Source of the DNA: an uncultured Alistipes sp. | GTDB taxonomy: Bacteria; Bacteroidota; Bacteroidia; Bacteroidales; Rikenellaceae | Length of the DNA stretch: 64,000 nt | Reading direction: 5' to 3' | Assembly (NCBI RefSeq): GCF_910580175.1 | Contig: NZ_CAJTXD010000001.1 | Span: 124,001 to 188,000, forward strand | Part shown: positions 35,362 through 45,005 of the stretch, one piece after another | Numbering within the stretch: the stretch's first letter is position 1 | Layout: the number at the start of each line of letters is the position of its first letter | Notes under the pieces: generated by a model | Told to the model about the DNA's origin: nothing | Database searches by the model: none | Seen by the model: the letters and a program-made list of their open reading frames with translations, nothing else | Program-made: the position numbers and the translations under genes

Positions 35362-36492
35362 ATGACGGAAAAGAAATTAGGATTCGGCTGCATGCGCCTG
35401 CCGCTGGCCGATCCGTCGGACTTTGCGAAAGCGGACATCGCCCAGGTCGAAAAGATGGTGGACACTTTCCTGGAAAGAGGATTCACCTATTTCGATACGG
35501 CCTACATGTACCACGAATTCCAGAGTGAGAAGATCATGCGCCAGGCCCTCGTCGAACGCCATGACCGCAATGCCTACACGCTGGCGACCAAACTGCCGAC
35601 GATGTTCCTGAAGGCAGAGGGCGACCAGGAGCGCATTTTCGCGGAACAACTGGAAAAATGCGGCGTGGAGTATTTCGACTACTACCTGCTCCACAACCTC
35701 AATGTGTCGAACTACCGCACGGTCGAACGATTCGACAGTTTCGGATTCGCAGCCCGCATGAAAGCCGAGGGCAAAATCCGCCGCATCGGATTCTCGTTCC
35801 ATGACAAAGCGGAACTGCTGGACGAAATCCTGACTGCCCATCCCGAGACGGAATTCGTGCAGCTGCAAATCAACTATATGGACTGGGACAACGAGAGCAT
35901 CCAATCACGCAAATGCTACGAAACGGCACGCCGCCACGGCAAACCGGTAATCGTGATGGAACCGATCAAGGGCGGCACGCTGGCGCAACTGCCCGAAGAA
36001 GCCGAACGGATGTTCCGCACGCTCCGGCCCGAACTTTCGCCGGCATCGTGGGCCATCCGCTATGCCGCGAGTCTCGACGGCGTGATGATGGTGTTGAGCG
36101 GCATGTCGTCGCAAGAACAACTGGACGACAACACCTCCTACATGAAGCATTTCGAGCCGCTGAATGCGGAAGAGCGTGCAGCCGTCGAAAAAGCGGTGGA
36201 AATCATCAACCGCTCGATCGCCATACCTTGCACGTCCTGCCGTTACTGCGTAGAAGGATGCCCGAAACAAATCGCCATACCGGAATATTTTGCACTTTAC
36301 AACAACGTGACGCAGTCGCTGAACAAGGGATTTCTGGTGCAAAGCGTCTACTATGCCAATCTGACGCAGAATCATGGCCGGGCGTCGGACTGCATAGCCT
36401 GCCGCAAGTGCGAAAAGAGCTGCCCGCAGCACCTGCCGATCGTTGAACACCTGCGGCAGGTAGCCCAGAAATTCGACCAGCCGGAAGCGTAG
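35362..36492 (+). CDS. aldo/keto reductase with C-terminal ferredoxin motifs
   Basis: A 376-residue enzyme paralogous in layout to the one at 30582. The AKR barrel has FGCMRLP, FDTAYMYH (Asp/Tyr of the active site) and LLHNLN; the C-terminal part (about 295-365) has CTSCRYCVEGCP and CIACRKCEKSCPQ for two 4Fe-4S clusters. The start 1 nt after the preceding stop is chosen; the frame is open upstream but lies within the previous gene. Operon with the TonB and S-like genes. Confidence 0.87.
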   Translation: MTEKKLGFGCMRLPLADPSDFAKADIAQVEKMVDTFLERGFTYFDTAYMYHEFQSEKIMRQALVERHDRNAYTLATKLPTMFLKAEGDQERIFAEQLEKCGVEYFDYYLLHNLNVSNYRTVERFDSFGFAARMKAEGKIRRIGFSFHDKAELLDEILTAHPETEFVQLQINYMDWDNESIQSRKCYETARRHGKPVIVMEPIKGGTLAQLPEEAERMFRTLRPELSPASWAIRYAASLDGVMMVLSGMSSQEQLDDNTSYMKHFEPLNAEERAAVEKAVEIINRSIAIPCTSCRYCVEGCPKQIAIPEYFALYNNVTQSLNKGFLVQSVYYANLTQNHGRASDCIACRKCEKSCPQHLPIVEHLRQVAQKFDQPEA

Positions 36493-36642
36493 CGGACGAT
36501 ATACGAAACCGAAAAAACAGCAGAAAGTGCAAGCCGTCGGACTACCGAAACCGACGGAACAGGGCACTAATTAACGAGCGCCGCCCCATCAAAACGGGGT
36601 AAAACGGCCCTTGATATCTCCATATCGCCCCTATGAATAAGC

Positions 36643-36672
36643 CGCCCTGCCGCATTTTTGCGGCAGGGCGGT
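36643..36672. terminator. GC-rich hairpin between convergent genes
   Basis: A 13-bp perfect stem (36643-36655 with 36660-36672) around TTTT. The flanks are only weakly T-rich, so the direction of action is unclear. Confidence 0.75.
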
Positions 36673-36698
36673 GTTTATGCAAGGAGTAACGGTCTCGG

Positions 36699-37595
36699 TT
36701 AGTTGGGCATTCGGTATTCCTTGGGAGTCAATCCGGTAACTTTCTTGAACAGCCGCGTGAAATGCTGGGGATAGCGGAAGCCCATTTCGTAGGCGATTTC
36801 GCTGACCGACTTGCGGGTGTCGAAAATCCGCTCCTTGGCGATGTCGATCAGTCTGGACTGGATATGTTCCTGCGCTGTGCGGCCGGTCTCTTTCTTGATA
36901 AGGTCGCCAAAATAGTTGGCCGACAGATGCAGCCGGTCGGCACAAAGTTTTACCGATGGCAGCCCTTCGATCTGAGGTCGTTCCGAAGCAAAATACTCGT
37001 CCAGCAAAGCCTCGAAACGAACCAGAATATCGTTGTTGGCATTGCATCGCGTGATGAATTGCCGCTCGTAGAAACGCACGCAATAATCCAACAACAATTC
37101 GATGTTGACCGCAATCAACCGCTGGGTATGTTTGTCGACGGTATGTTCGGTCTCGGTGCGGATCTTGTGCAGGCAATCGAGAACGATCCCCCGCTCCTGC
37201 TCCGAAAGATGCAACGCCTCGTTGGCCTCGTAGGAAAAGAAACTATAATTGCGGATGTTGCGTCCGAGCGACGTCCCGCGCAACAACTCGGGATGGAAGA
37301 CGAGCGCCCAACCTTTGGGCTGGAAAACCTCGCCGTTGTCTTCCACACCGGCGACCTGACCGGGCGCAATACTCACGATAGTGCCTTCCTGGTAATCGTA
37401 ATACTGACGGCCGTAGATCAGGTTGCCGCACTTGACATCCTTGAGAAAAAGCGCGTAAAACCCGAACGTATGGCGCATGTGGCGGATTTTGCGGGCCTGC
37501 GACAAGTCGATGACGCTGACCAGCGGATGCAAGGTTTCGACGCCCAGCAGCTCATTGTATTCGAAGACGTGCTCGAAATGTTCGATCGTATTCAT
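36699..37595 (-). CDS. AraC-family transcriptional regulator
   Basis: A 298-residue regulator. The N-terminal cupin-like effector domain (about 1-170) is followed by a double helix-turn-helix (about 200-298) with the AraC signature FRYPQHFTRLFKKVTGLTPKEYR. It is divergent from the cupin gene, 149 nt apart. The 37-bp block at 37653-37689 lies in that gap, so this protein probably controls the cupin and the flavodoxin operon and possibly itself. The effector is unknown; a reactive or aromatic compound is an inference from its neighbours. Confidence 0.87.
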   Translation of the reverse strand: MNTIEHFEHVFEYNELLGVETLHPLVSVIDLSQARKIRHMRHTFGFYALFLKDVKCGNLIYGRQYYDYQEGTIVSIAPGQVAGVEDNGEVFQPKGWALVFHPELLRGTSLGRNIRNYSFFSYEANEALHLSEQERGIVLDCLHKIRTETEHTVDKHTQRLIAVNIELLLDYCVRFYERQFITRCNANNDILVRFEALLDEYFASERPQIEGLPSVKLCADRLHLSANYFGDLIKKETGRTAQEHIQSRLIDIAKERIFDTRKSVSEIAYEMGFRYPQHFTRLFKKVTGLTPKEYRMPN

Positions 37596-37652
37596 GGATT
37601 TTCAATGTCTTGACACAAAAATAACGATAAAATACCCGATTGCAAGCGACAC

Positions 37653-37689
37653 CGGTAATAATGGTAACAAGACCCGTAATCGGTATACG
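37653..37689 (+). promoter_or_regulatory. candidate AraC operator block upstream of the cupin gene
   Basis: Second copy of the 37-bp block (28/37 with 31732-31768), with the same two direct-repeat half-sites and the same 21-nt gap to the -7 box. Confidence 0.68.
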
Positions 37690-37710
37690 GAAAACAAAGC
37701 CGGAAGCGGG

Positions 37711-37718
37711 TAATTTTG
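37711..37718 (+). promoter_or_regulatory. -7 box of the cupin gene
   Basis: TAATTTTG, 26 nt before the ATG, preceded by the operator block instead of a -33 TTG. Confidence 0.7.
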
Positions 37719-37744
37719 CCATACGAAAAGTGAAAACTCGAAGC

Positions 37745-38233
37745 ATGAAACAACTCTTTCTGCTTTCGGCCTTGGCAGTGCTGCTGGCCGGATGCGCTCA
37801 AAAATCCGAAAAAACGATGAAACAATCTTTCGAACAAATCTTCCCGCAAGGAGAGAAACTCCCCGAACAATTTTCGGCCTATTTTATCGGTCAGGCCTGG
37901 CTGGCACCACTGACACACGATGCGACGCTCGGCTGCCCGATCGCGAACGTGACGTTCGAACCGGGCTGCCGCAACAACTGGCACAGCCACTCGGCCGGTC
38001 AAATCTTGGTGGTAACAGCCGGGCGCGGCTACTATCAGGAAAAAGAGAAGCCGGCACGCGAACTCCGCCCCGGCGACATAGTGGAAATTCCGGCCGATGC
38101 GATCCATTGGCACGGCGCCGCGCCCGACAGCTGGTTCGCCCATCTGGCGATCACGGTCGACTCCGACAACAACCGCAACACCTGGCTGGAACCGGTCGAC
38201 GACGAACAATATGCAGCAGCGACAGCGAAGTAA
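37745..38233 (+). CDS. cupin domain lipoprotein
   Basis: A 162-residue protein with a lipobox (LLAGC, Cys near 17). The cupin barrel has motif 1 WHSHSAGQILVV (metal His/Glu positions) and motif 2 HWHGA. Members of this group often accompany carboxymuconolactone decarboxylase, flavodoxin and aldo/keto reductase genes under AraC control; the CMD here is a pseudogene. Enzymatic activity is not known. Confidence 0.8.
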   Translation: MKQLFLLSALAVLLAGCAQKSEKTMKQSFEQIFPQGEKLPEQFSAYFIGQAWLAPLTHDATLGCPIANVTFEPGCRNNWHSHSAGQILVVTAGRGYYQEKEKPARELRPGDIVEIPADAIHWHGAAPDSWFAHLAITVDSDNNRNTWLEPVDDEQYAAATAK

Positions 38234-38255
38234 AACCCGCCGACCCCAGCATGAC

Positions 38256-38289
38256 AGCGGCCCGGATAGATGTCCGGGCCGCTTTGGTT
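38256..38289 (+). terminator. terminator of the cupin gene
   Basis: An 11-bp perfect stem (38256-38266 with 38273-38283) with a TTGGTTT tail. Confidence 0.8.
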
Positions 38290-38293
38290 TCAT

Positions 38294-39535
38294 CTACCCC
38301 TGGTACTCCTCGCCGCGCAGGAACACCCGCCGGATCAAAGGCGTCTGGTAGGCATAGGAGAAGAACTCGACCGACGGCATCGGGTCGGTAAGGAAGAAAT
38401 CGGCCGCTTTGCCGAGAGTAATCGAACCGTGATCCCGGCTCAAGTCCATCGCATAGGCGCCGTTCAAGGTCGCGGCGTTGATCGCCTCGGCGGGCGTCAT
38501 CTTCATGCGAATGGAAGCCAGCGAAACGACCATGCGCATGTTGCCCGAGGGCGACGATCCGGGGTTGTAGTCCGACGCCAGGGCGACGCCCAACCCCGCG
38601 CGGATCATCTCGCGAGCCGGAGGATAACTCATGCCCAGAAAGAACGCCGCCCCGGGCAAAAGAGTGGGCATGGTGGCCGTGCCGCGCAAAACCTCGATCT
38701 CCTCGGCGCCCATGCGTTCGAGGTGGTCGACCGACAAGGCCCCGTGAGCCACGCCGACCTGCACGCCGCCCGAAACGGCCAACTCGTTGGCATGGATCTT
38801 GGCACGCAGGCCGAACCGGCTGCCCGCCTCGATGATGCGGGCCGTTTCGCCGACCGTGAAGAAGCCCTCGTCGCAAAAGACATCGACGAAATCGGCCGAC
38901 CCCTCGCGAGCCACGGCAGGCAACATTTCGTTGCAAACCAAATCGACATACTCCGCCTGGCGGCCAGCATAAGCCCGGGCAACGGCATGCGCTCCCAGAA
39001 ACGTAGCGCGCACGGTCAACGGAGCCGTTTCGCGGATGCGGCAGATGACGCGCAACATCTTCAGCTCGTCGTCGGTCGAAAGACCGTAACCGCTTTTGAT
39101 CTCCACGCAACCGGTACCCATGCGGATGATTTCGTGTACGCGCGCCATGGCCTGGCGGTAGAGTTCGTCCTCGGAGGTGTCGTGCAGCCGGTCGGCCGAA
39201 TTGAGAATGCCGCCTCCGCGGCGGGCGATCTCCTCGTAGCTCAAGCCGTTGATCTTGTCGAGAAACTCCTGCTCGCGGCTCCCGGCATAGACCAGGTGGG
39301 TGTGGGAGTCGCAGAACGAGGGAAACAGCATTCCGCCGGACGCATCGACGATCTGCGCGCCCTCGCCCGAGGGGCATTCGGACATGCGGCCGAACGCCGC
39401 GATGCGTCCTTCGTCGGCCAACAGCCAGGCATCGCCGAGCGTCTCCAACCGCCCCATCTCCCCGCCGCACACGCGCAGACGTCCGGCAGGCTGGATGCCG
39501 ACGATGCGGCCGATGTTCCTAACAAGCAGTTTCAT
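38294..39535 (-). CDS. hutI: imidazolonepropionase
   Basis: A 413-residue amidohydrolase that converts 4-imidazolone-5-propanoate to N-formimino-L-glutamate, step 3 of histidine degradation. Metal ligands are in DSHTHLVYAG and the later IHANEL; the motif SDYNPGSSP holds the catalytic Asp. Last gene of the hut operon, overlapping hutH by 17 nt. Confidence 0.95.
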   Translation of the reverse strand: MKLLVRNIGRIVGIQPAGRLRVCGGEMGRLETLGDAWLLADEGRIAAFGRMSECPSGEGAQIVDASGGMLFPSFCDSHTHLVYAGSREQEFLDKINGLSYEEIARRGGGILNSADRLHDTSEDELYRQAMARVHEIIRMGTGCVEIKSGYGLSTDDELKMLRVICRIRETAPLTVRATFLGAHAVARAYAGRQAEYVDLVCNEMLPAVAREGSADFVDVFCDEGFFTVGETARIIEAGSRFGLRAKIHANELAVSGGVQVGVAHGALSVDHLERMGAEEIEVLRGTATMPTLLPGAAFFLGMSYPPAREMIRAGLGVALASDYNPGSSPSGNMRMVVSLASIRMKMTPAEAINAATLNGAYAMDLSRDHGSITLGKAADFFLTDPMPSVEFFSYAYQTPLIRRVFLRGEEYQG

Positions 39536-41009
39536 GGCGCAGGAATTCGACCGACGATTCGATATGGGGATACATCACGGTGTCGTCCTCGATGAACGGC
39601 ACATGCTGCCGATAGGCGGCCAACAAACCCTCCAACACGGGCGAAGTCCGCAGCGGACGGCGGAACTCGAACGCCTGGGCGGCGTTGAACAACTCGACGG
39701 CCAGCACCCGCCGGGTGTTGTCCACGACACGGTAAAGTTTGGTGGCGGCATTGGAACCCATGCTCACGTGGTCTTCCTGCCCCTGCGACGAGGGGATCGA
39801 ATCGACCGAAGCGGGCATACAGAGGCCCTTGCTCTGGCTGACGATCGACGCCGCGGCATATTGCGGAATCATGAACCCGCTGTTCAACCCGGGTTTGGCC
39901 ACCAAGAAACTGGGCAGGCCGCGCGTGCCGGAAATGAGCTTGTAGATGCGGCGCTCGGAAATATTGGCCAGTTCGGCCACGGCGACAGCCAGAAAATCCA
40001 TGGCCAGCGCGATGGGCTGCCCGTGGAAGTTGCCGGCCGAGACCACCATATCTTCGTCGGGGAAGACGGTCGGATTATCGGTCGCAGAATTGATTTCGGT
40101 AGTGAGAATCTGCTCTACATAATCTATCGTATCTTTTGAAGCTCCATGCACTTGCGGAATGCAACGGAACGAATAGGGATCCTGCACGTGCTGTTTCGGC
40201 CGAACGATCATCTCGCTGCCCTCCAGCAGCCGGCGGAAGTTGCGGGCCGTGGCGATCTGCCCCTTGTGCGGACGCACGGCGTGCACCTCCTCGCAAAACG
40301 GCTCGATGCGGCCGTCGAAAGCTTCGAGCGACAAGGCGCCGATCGCATCGGCCCAGTCGCTCAACTTCCGGGCCTCGATCAACGACCATACGCCGTAGGC
40401 ACTCATGAACTGCGTGCCGTTGAGCAAGGCCAAACCCTCCTTGGACTGCAACTCGATGGGCTGCCACCCCATTTCGGACAATACCCCGGCAGCATCGCGC
40501 ACCTCCCCCTTGTACTCCACTTCGCCGAGTCCCAGGAGCGGCAGGCTCATGTGGGCCAGCGGCGCCAGATCGCCCGAAGCGCCGAGCGACCCCTGCTGGT
40601 AGATGACGGGCAGTATGTCGTTGTTGAAGAAGTCGATAAGACGCTCGACCGTAGCCAACTGCACGCCCGAATGGCCATAGGCGAGCGACTGGATTTTCAG
40701 CAGCAGGATCAACCGCACGACCACGGCGGGCACCCGCTCGCCTATGCCGCAGGCATGCGACATGACGAGGTTCTTTTGCAGAGCGGCCAGGTCGTCACGC
40801 CCCACCGAAATGTTGCACAGCGAACCGAACCCCGTGGTAATGCCGTAGATCGGCCGCTCGGGGTTCTCCATCTTGCGGTCGAGGTACTCGCGGCAGCGGA
40901 CGATGCGCCGGCGTGCGTCGTCGGAAAGCGCGAGATGCAGATGCTTTTCGACGATTTCGCGGACACGTGCAATCGACAGATGCTCGGCGGAAATATAATG
41001 AAGCTCCAT
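39519..41009 (-). CDS. hutH: histidine ammonia-lyase
   Basis: A 496-residue enzyme that deaminates histidine to urocanate, step 1. The MIO cofactor precursor Ala-Ser-Gly lies at 144-146 (GSLGASGDLAPL), and YGITTGFG near 55-62 carries the catalytic Tyr. It starts 17 nt after hutU. Length is normal for HutH. Confidence 0.96.
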   Translation of the reverse strand: MELHYISAEHLSIARVREIVEKHLHLALSDDARRRIVRCREYLDRKMENPERPIYGITTGFGSLCNISVGRDDLAALQKNLVMSHACGIGERVPAVVVRLILLLKIQSLAYGHSGVQLATVERLIDFFNNDILPVIYQQGSLGASGDLAPLAHMSLPLLGLGEVEYKGEVRDAAGVLSEMGWQPIELQSKEGLALLNGTQFMSAYGVWSLIEARKLSDWADAIGALSLEAFDGRIEPFCEEVHAVRPHKGQIATARNFRRLLEGSEMIVRPKQHVQDPYSFRCIPQVHGASKDTIDYVEQILTTEINSATDNPTVFPDEDMVVSAGNFHGQPIALAMDFLAVAVAELANISERRIYKLISGTRGLPSFLVAKPGLNSGFMIPQYAAASIVSQSKGLCMPASVDSIPSSQGQEDHVSMGSNAATKLYRVVDNTRRVLAVELFNAAQAFEFRRPLRTSPVLEGLLAAYRQHVPFIEDDTVMYPHIESSVEFLRHETAC

Positions 41010-41026
41010 AGATAAACTTTAATTTA

Positions 41027-43045
41027 TTATATGTTTTTCAACGTATTACGTATCATATCCTCATCTGCTTGATTAGGTAAGGTAACCCGCAGCTCGGGCG
41101 TGCGCTCCATCTGGCGCCGGATAGCCGCCAAGGCGCCTTCGTTGCGCGCCCAGCCGCGGCGGGCGATACCATTGTTGACGTCCCAGAAAAGCATGTCGCG
41201 GATGCGGCGGTCGGAGTCCTCCGAACCGTCGATGACCATGCCGAAACCGCCGTTGATGACCTCGCCCCAGCCTACGCCGCCGCCGTTGTGGATCGAAACC
41301 CACGTGGCGCCGCGGAACGAGTCGCCGATGACGTTCTGCACGGCCATGTCGGCCGTGCAGGCCGACCCGTCGTAGATGTTCGACGTCTCGCGGTAAGGCG
41401 AATCGGTGCCCGACACGTCGTGGTGGTCGCGCCCCAACACGACGGGTGCAGAAATGCGCCCCTCGGCGATGGCCCGGTTGAAAGCCTGCGCGATTCGGGT
41501 GCGCCCCTCGCAGTCGGCATAGAGGATGCGGGCCTGCGACCCGACAACCAGCTTGTTGCGGCCGGCCTCGCGGATCCAATGGATGTTGTCGTCGAGCTGG
41601 CCCCGAATATCCTCGGGTGCCGTGCGGCGGATCTCCTCCAGCACTTCGGCGGCCAGGCGGTCGGTCAGCTCCAAATCTTCGGATTTGCCGGAAGTGCAGA
41701 CCCACCGGAACGGGCCGAACCCATAGTCGAAGAACATCGGCCCCATGATGTCCTGCACGTAGGAGGGATAGCGGAACCGTCCGCCCTCGCCCACGACCGC
41801 CGCACCGGCCCGCGACGCCTCCAACAGAAAAGCATTGCCGTAGTCGAAGAAGTACATGCCGCGTGCCGTGAGCTTGTTGATGGCATCGGCCTGGCGGCGC
41901 AGCGACTCCTGCACGCACTCGCGGAAGCGAGCCGGCTCCTCGGCCATCATCTTGTTGGAAGCCTCGTAGCTCAACCCGACGGGATAGTAGCCGCCTGCCC
42001 AAGGGTTGTGCAGCGACGTCTGGTCGGAACCCAGATCGACGGCGATCTCTTCGGCCGCAAGACGCTCCCAGAGATCGACAACATTGCCGACGTAGGCCAG
42101 CGAGACGACCTCCTTCTTGCTGACAGCCTGACGGATACGCGGGATCAACTCATCCAGGGATTCATGCAGTTCGTCGACCCAGCCCTGCTCGAAACGCTTC
42201 GTTGCGGCCTTGGGATTGATCTCGGCGATCACCGACACGACGCCCGAGATGTTGCCGGCCTTAGGCTGCGCGCCGGACATGCCGCCCAGACCCGACGACA
42301 CGAAAAGCATGCCGCGCGTATCCTTGCGCCCTGCCGTGAAACGCTTGCGGGCGGCGTTGAGCACCGTGATGGTCGTGCCGTGGACGATGCCCTGCGGCCC
42401 GATGTACATGTACGATCCGGCGGTCATCTGCCCGTACTGCGACACCCCTAAGGCGTTCATCCGCTCCCAATCGTCGGGCTTCGAATAGTTGGGGATTACC
42501 ATGCCGTTGGTAACGACCACGCGCGGCGCATCGGGATGCGAGGGAAACAACCCGAGCGGATGGCCCGAATACATGACGAGCGTCTGCCGGTCGGTCATTT
42601 CGGACAAATATTGCATCGTCAGCCGGTACTGCGCCCAGTTCTGAAACACGGCGCCGTTGCCGCCGTAGGTAATGAGTTCGTGGGGATGCTGCGCTACGGC
42701 CTTGTCGAGGTTGTTCTGGATCATCATCATGATGGCCGCGGCCTGCCGGCACTGCGCAGGATACTCGTCGATAGGCCGGGCATACATTTCGTAGTCGGGC
42801 CGCAAGCGGTACATGTAGATGCGTCCGTATTTGCGCAACTCCTCGGCGAACTCCGGAGCCAACACGGCGTGGTGCTTCTCAGGAAAGTAACGCAAGGCGT
42901 TCTTCAAAGCAAGCACCTGCTCCTCGGGCGAAAGAATTTCCTTGCGGCGCGGGGCATGGTTGATCTGCTTATCATAAGGTTTGGCGGCAGGCAGCCTGTC
43001 GGGGATGCCTGCGCGGATGTCGGCTTGAAATTCCGAAACGGTCAT
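41027..43045 (-). CDS. hutU: urocanate hydratase
   Basis: A 672-residue NAD-dependent enzyme that hydrates urocanate to imidazolonepropionate. The GGNGAVFQNWAQY motif and the GLGGMSGAQPKA Rossmann region mark the NAD site. The ATG at 43045 is chosen because it lies 1 nt after the ftcD stop; an in-frame TTG eight codons upstream would overlap ftcD. Longer than the usual about 550 residues, as in other Bacteroidetes (extra N-terminal region). Confidence 0.95.
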   Translation of the reverse strand: MTVSEFQADIRAGIPDRLPAAKPYDKQINHAPRRKEILSPEEQVLALKNALRYFPEKHHAVLAPEFAEELRKYGRIYMYRLRPDYEMYARPIDEYPAQCRQAAAIMMMIQNNLDKAVAQHPHELITYGGNGAVFQNWAQYRLTMQYLSEMTDRQTLVMYSGHPLGLFPSHPDAPRVVVTNGMVIPNYSKPDDWERMNALGVSQYGQMTAGSYMYIGPQGIVHGTTITVLNAARKRFTAGRKDTRGMLFVSSGLGGMSGAQPKAGNISGVVSVIAEINPKAATKRFEQGWVDELHESLDELIPRIRQAVSKKEVVSLAYVGNVVDLWERLAAEEIAVDLGSDQTSLHNPWAGGYYPVGLSYEASNKMMAEEPARFRECVQESLRRQADAINKLTARGMYFFDYGNAFLLEASRAGAAVVGEGGRFRYPSYVQDIMGPMFFDYGFGPFRWVCTSGKSEDLELTDRLAAEVLEEIRRTAPEDIRGQLDDNIHWIREAGRNKLVVGSQARILYADCEGRTRIAQAFNRAIAEGRISAPVVLGRDHHDVSGTDSPYRETSNIYDGSACTADMAVQNVIGDSFRGATWVSIHNGGGVGWGEVINGGFGMVIDGSEDSDRRIRDMLFWDVNNGIARRGWARNEGALAAIRRQMERTPELRVTLPNQADEDMIRNTLKNI

Positions 43046-43046
43046 G

Positions 43047-44747
43047 CTACTGGATTTTTGATTCGACAATGGCTATTACTTCCTCTTCGCGGCGGCGCGC
43101 TTCGACGGCCAACGCCTCGGCCTCGGCGACGAGAGCATCGGCCGCAGCGCGATCCTTCAATCCGGCGGCGTTGATCTTGACGTTGAGACAAGCTCCCAGC
43201 ACAGCGCTGCGGGCGGCCAGAGCGCCCACCCCGGCATCGGAAACCGAATTGGGATTGCCCTCGGCGGCCATAGCCTGCACAAGGTCGAAGACCCCGCAGG
43301 CGGCTTTCATCGTACGCAACGGCACCTGTGTAGCATAGAGCGTGGCGGCTTGCAACGCTTGGCTGCGGGCGGCTTTCTCCTCGTCGGTAGACTTGGGCAT
43401 GGCGAAGACGTCCATGATGCGGTTGAACGCAGCAGTGTCCTCGTCGACCAGATGCAACAACTCGGAGAGGAGGGCCTGCCCCTTGTCGGCCCAGTCGGAA
43501 AACTCTTTCCAACGCTCATCCCACCCGGCCTTATGGGCCGAAAGGTTGGCGACCATCGTCCCGAGGGCAGCGCCCAGAGCGCCCATATAAGCCGAAATCG
43601 ATCCGCCGCCCGGCGCCGGAGACTCGCTGGCCGTCTCGTGAGCAAAAGCCTTGCAGGTCAGATCGACAAGCCGCTTGCCGGCACGCTCTGCGTCCAGCAA
43701 ATATTCGATCACTTTCTCCTCGGGCACGAAAGGCTTCAAATCGCCCAGCCCCATCGACTTGACGGCCACGCGGACGATCTCCTCCTCGGCGATGCCGGTC
43801 GAACGCTGCTGCTTGCGCAGGAAATGCTTACCGGCCTCGACAAGCGCCCGTTTGGGCACCAGGCCGACGATCTCGGTACCTGTGACGCGCACCCCACGGG
43901 CCTCGGCCTTGCGGCACACCTCGTCGAAAGCGACATGCAAGGGCGTGACGGCGATGTCTGTGATGTTCATCGAGACCTGGGCGATGCCGTACTCCTCGAT
44001 GAACCAGCCGATGGCCTTGGTGGCCTTGAGCGTGCCGGGCCGCATGACGGGATTGCCCTCGGCATCCTTGACGATCTTGCCGACGATGGGGTTGCCCTCG
44101 CGGACGGGGCGCCCTTTTTCGCGGACGTCGAACGCAATGGCGTTGGCGCGGCGCGTAGAAGTGGTATTGAGGTTGAAGTTGACAGCGATCAGGAAGTCGC
44201 GCGCCCCGACGGTCGTGGCTCCCGTGCGAGCGATCCGCTCGTCATAGGGCCGGGCACCGAAATCGGGTGCCGACTCGGCATGCGCCAGCTTTTCGGGCAG
44301 CGCCTCATACTCGCCCGCCCGGCAGACGGCCAGGTTCTTGCGCTCGGGCTTGAATGCGGCGGCCTCGTAGCAATAAGTCGGGATCGACAGCTCGTCGGCG
44401 ATGCGCTTGGCCAAGTCGCGCGACAAGGCGGCGCACTCCTCCAGTGTAATGCCGGAAATAGGAATCAACGGCAGAACGTCGGTGGCGCCCATACGCGGGT
44501 GGGCACCCTTATGGTGCCGCATATCGATCGATTCGGCCGCCTGTCTGACGCCTTGGAAAGCGGCCTCGACGACCGCCTCGGGCGATCCGACGAACGTGAC
44601 GACCGTGCGGTTGGTCGCCTCGCCGGGATCGACGTCCAGCACCTTGACGCCACCCGAACGTTCGATGGCCGAGACGATCCGCCGGATCGTCTCCTGATCG
44701 CGCCCCTCGCTGAAATTGGGGACGCACTCAACGATTCTTTGCTCCAT
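43047..44747 (-). CDS. ftcD: bifunctional glutamate formimidoyltransferase / formimidoyl-THF cyclodeaminase
   Basis: A 566-residue fusion. Residues 1 to about 325 are the formiminotransferase domains (ECVPNFSEG, GAHPRMGATDVLP); from about 345 to the end comes the cyclodeaminase domain (SPAPGGGSISAYMGALGAAL). It moves the formimino group from formiminoglutamate to tetrahydrofolate and releases ammonia to form methenyl-THF, closing the pathway at glutamate. First gene of the hut operon. Confidence 0.95.
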   Translation of the reverse strand: MEQRIVECVPNFSEGRDQETIRRIVSAIERSGGVKVLDVDPGEATNRTVVTFVGSPEAVVEAAFQGVRQAAESIDMRHHKGAHPRMGATDVLPLIPISGITLEECAALSRDLAKRIADELSIPTYCYEAAAFKPERKNLAVCRAGEYEALPEKLAHAESAPDFGARPYDERIARTGATTVGARDFLIAVNFNLNTTSTRRANAIAFDVREKGRPVREGNPIVGKIVKDAEGNPVMRPGTLKATKAIGWFIEEYGIAQVSMNITDIAVTPLHVAFDEVCRKAEARGVRVTGTEIVGLVPKRALVEAGKHFLRKQQRSTGIAEEEIVRVAVKSMGLGDLKPFVPEEKVIEYLLDAERAGKRLVDLTCKAFAHETASESPAPGGGSISAYMGALGAALGTMVANLSAHKAGWDERWKEFSDWADKGQALLSELLHLVDEDTAAFNRIMDVFAMPKSTDEEKAARSQALQAATLYATQVPLRTMKAACGVFDLVQAMAAEGNPNSVSDAGVGALAARSAVLGACLNVKINAAGLKDRAAADALVAEAEALAVEARRREEEVIAIVESKIQ

Positions 44748-44814
44748 AGCTATGATTTTTTCGATTCAATGATTCAAAACGCGACGACAGCCATCGGCCC
44801 AGCTCCGTACTCTA

Positions 44815-44822
44815 CAAATATA
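44815..44822 (-). promoter_or_regulatory. -7 box of the hut operon
   Basis: TATATTTG on the minus strand, 67 nt before the ftcD ATG; a TTG lies 22 nt further upstream. The leader shows no clear hairpin. No hutC-type regulator gene nearby. Confidence 0.7.
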
Positions 44823-44950
44823 ACGGTTTTCCGGCAGAAAAAAGCAAGGATCGTTAGGAAAATAACAACGAATTCCGCAGATTCATAACAAACCGGCCCG
44901 AACAAGAAGCACAACTACTCTGAACCCAACGGCGCCTTGCGACACCAAAA

Positions 44951-44981
44951 CAATTAGCCCGGAGCCTTGCGGCTCCGGGCT
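44951..44981 (-). terminator. terminator of the TonB receptor at 45006
   Basis: On the minus strand an 11-bp perfect stem (44971-44981 with 44956-44966), GCAA loop and a TTGTTTTG tail, 24 nt past the stop. Confidence 0.88.
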
Positions 44982-45005
44982 GAAAACGCAGCCGGAAAAG
45001 GGAGA

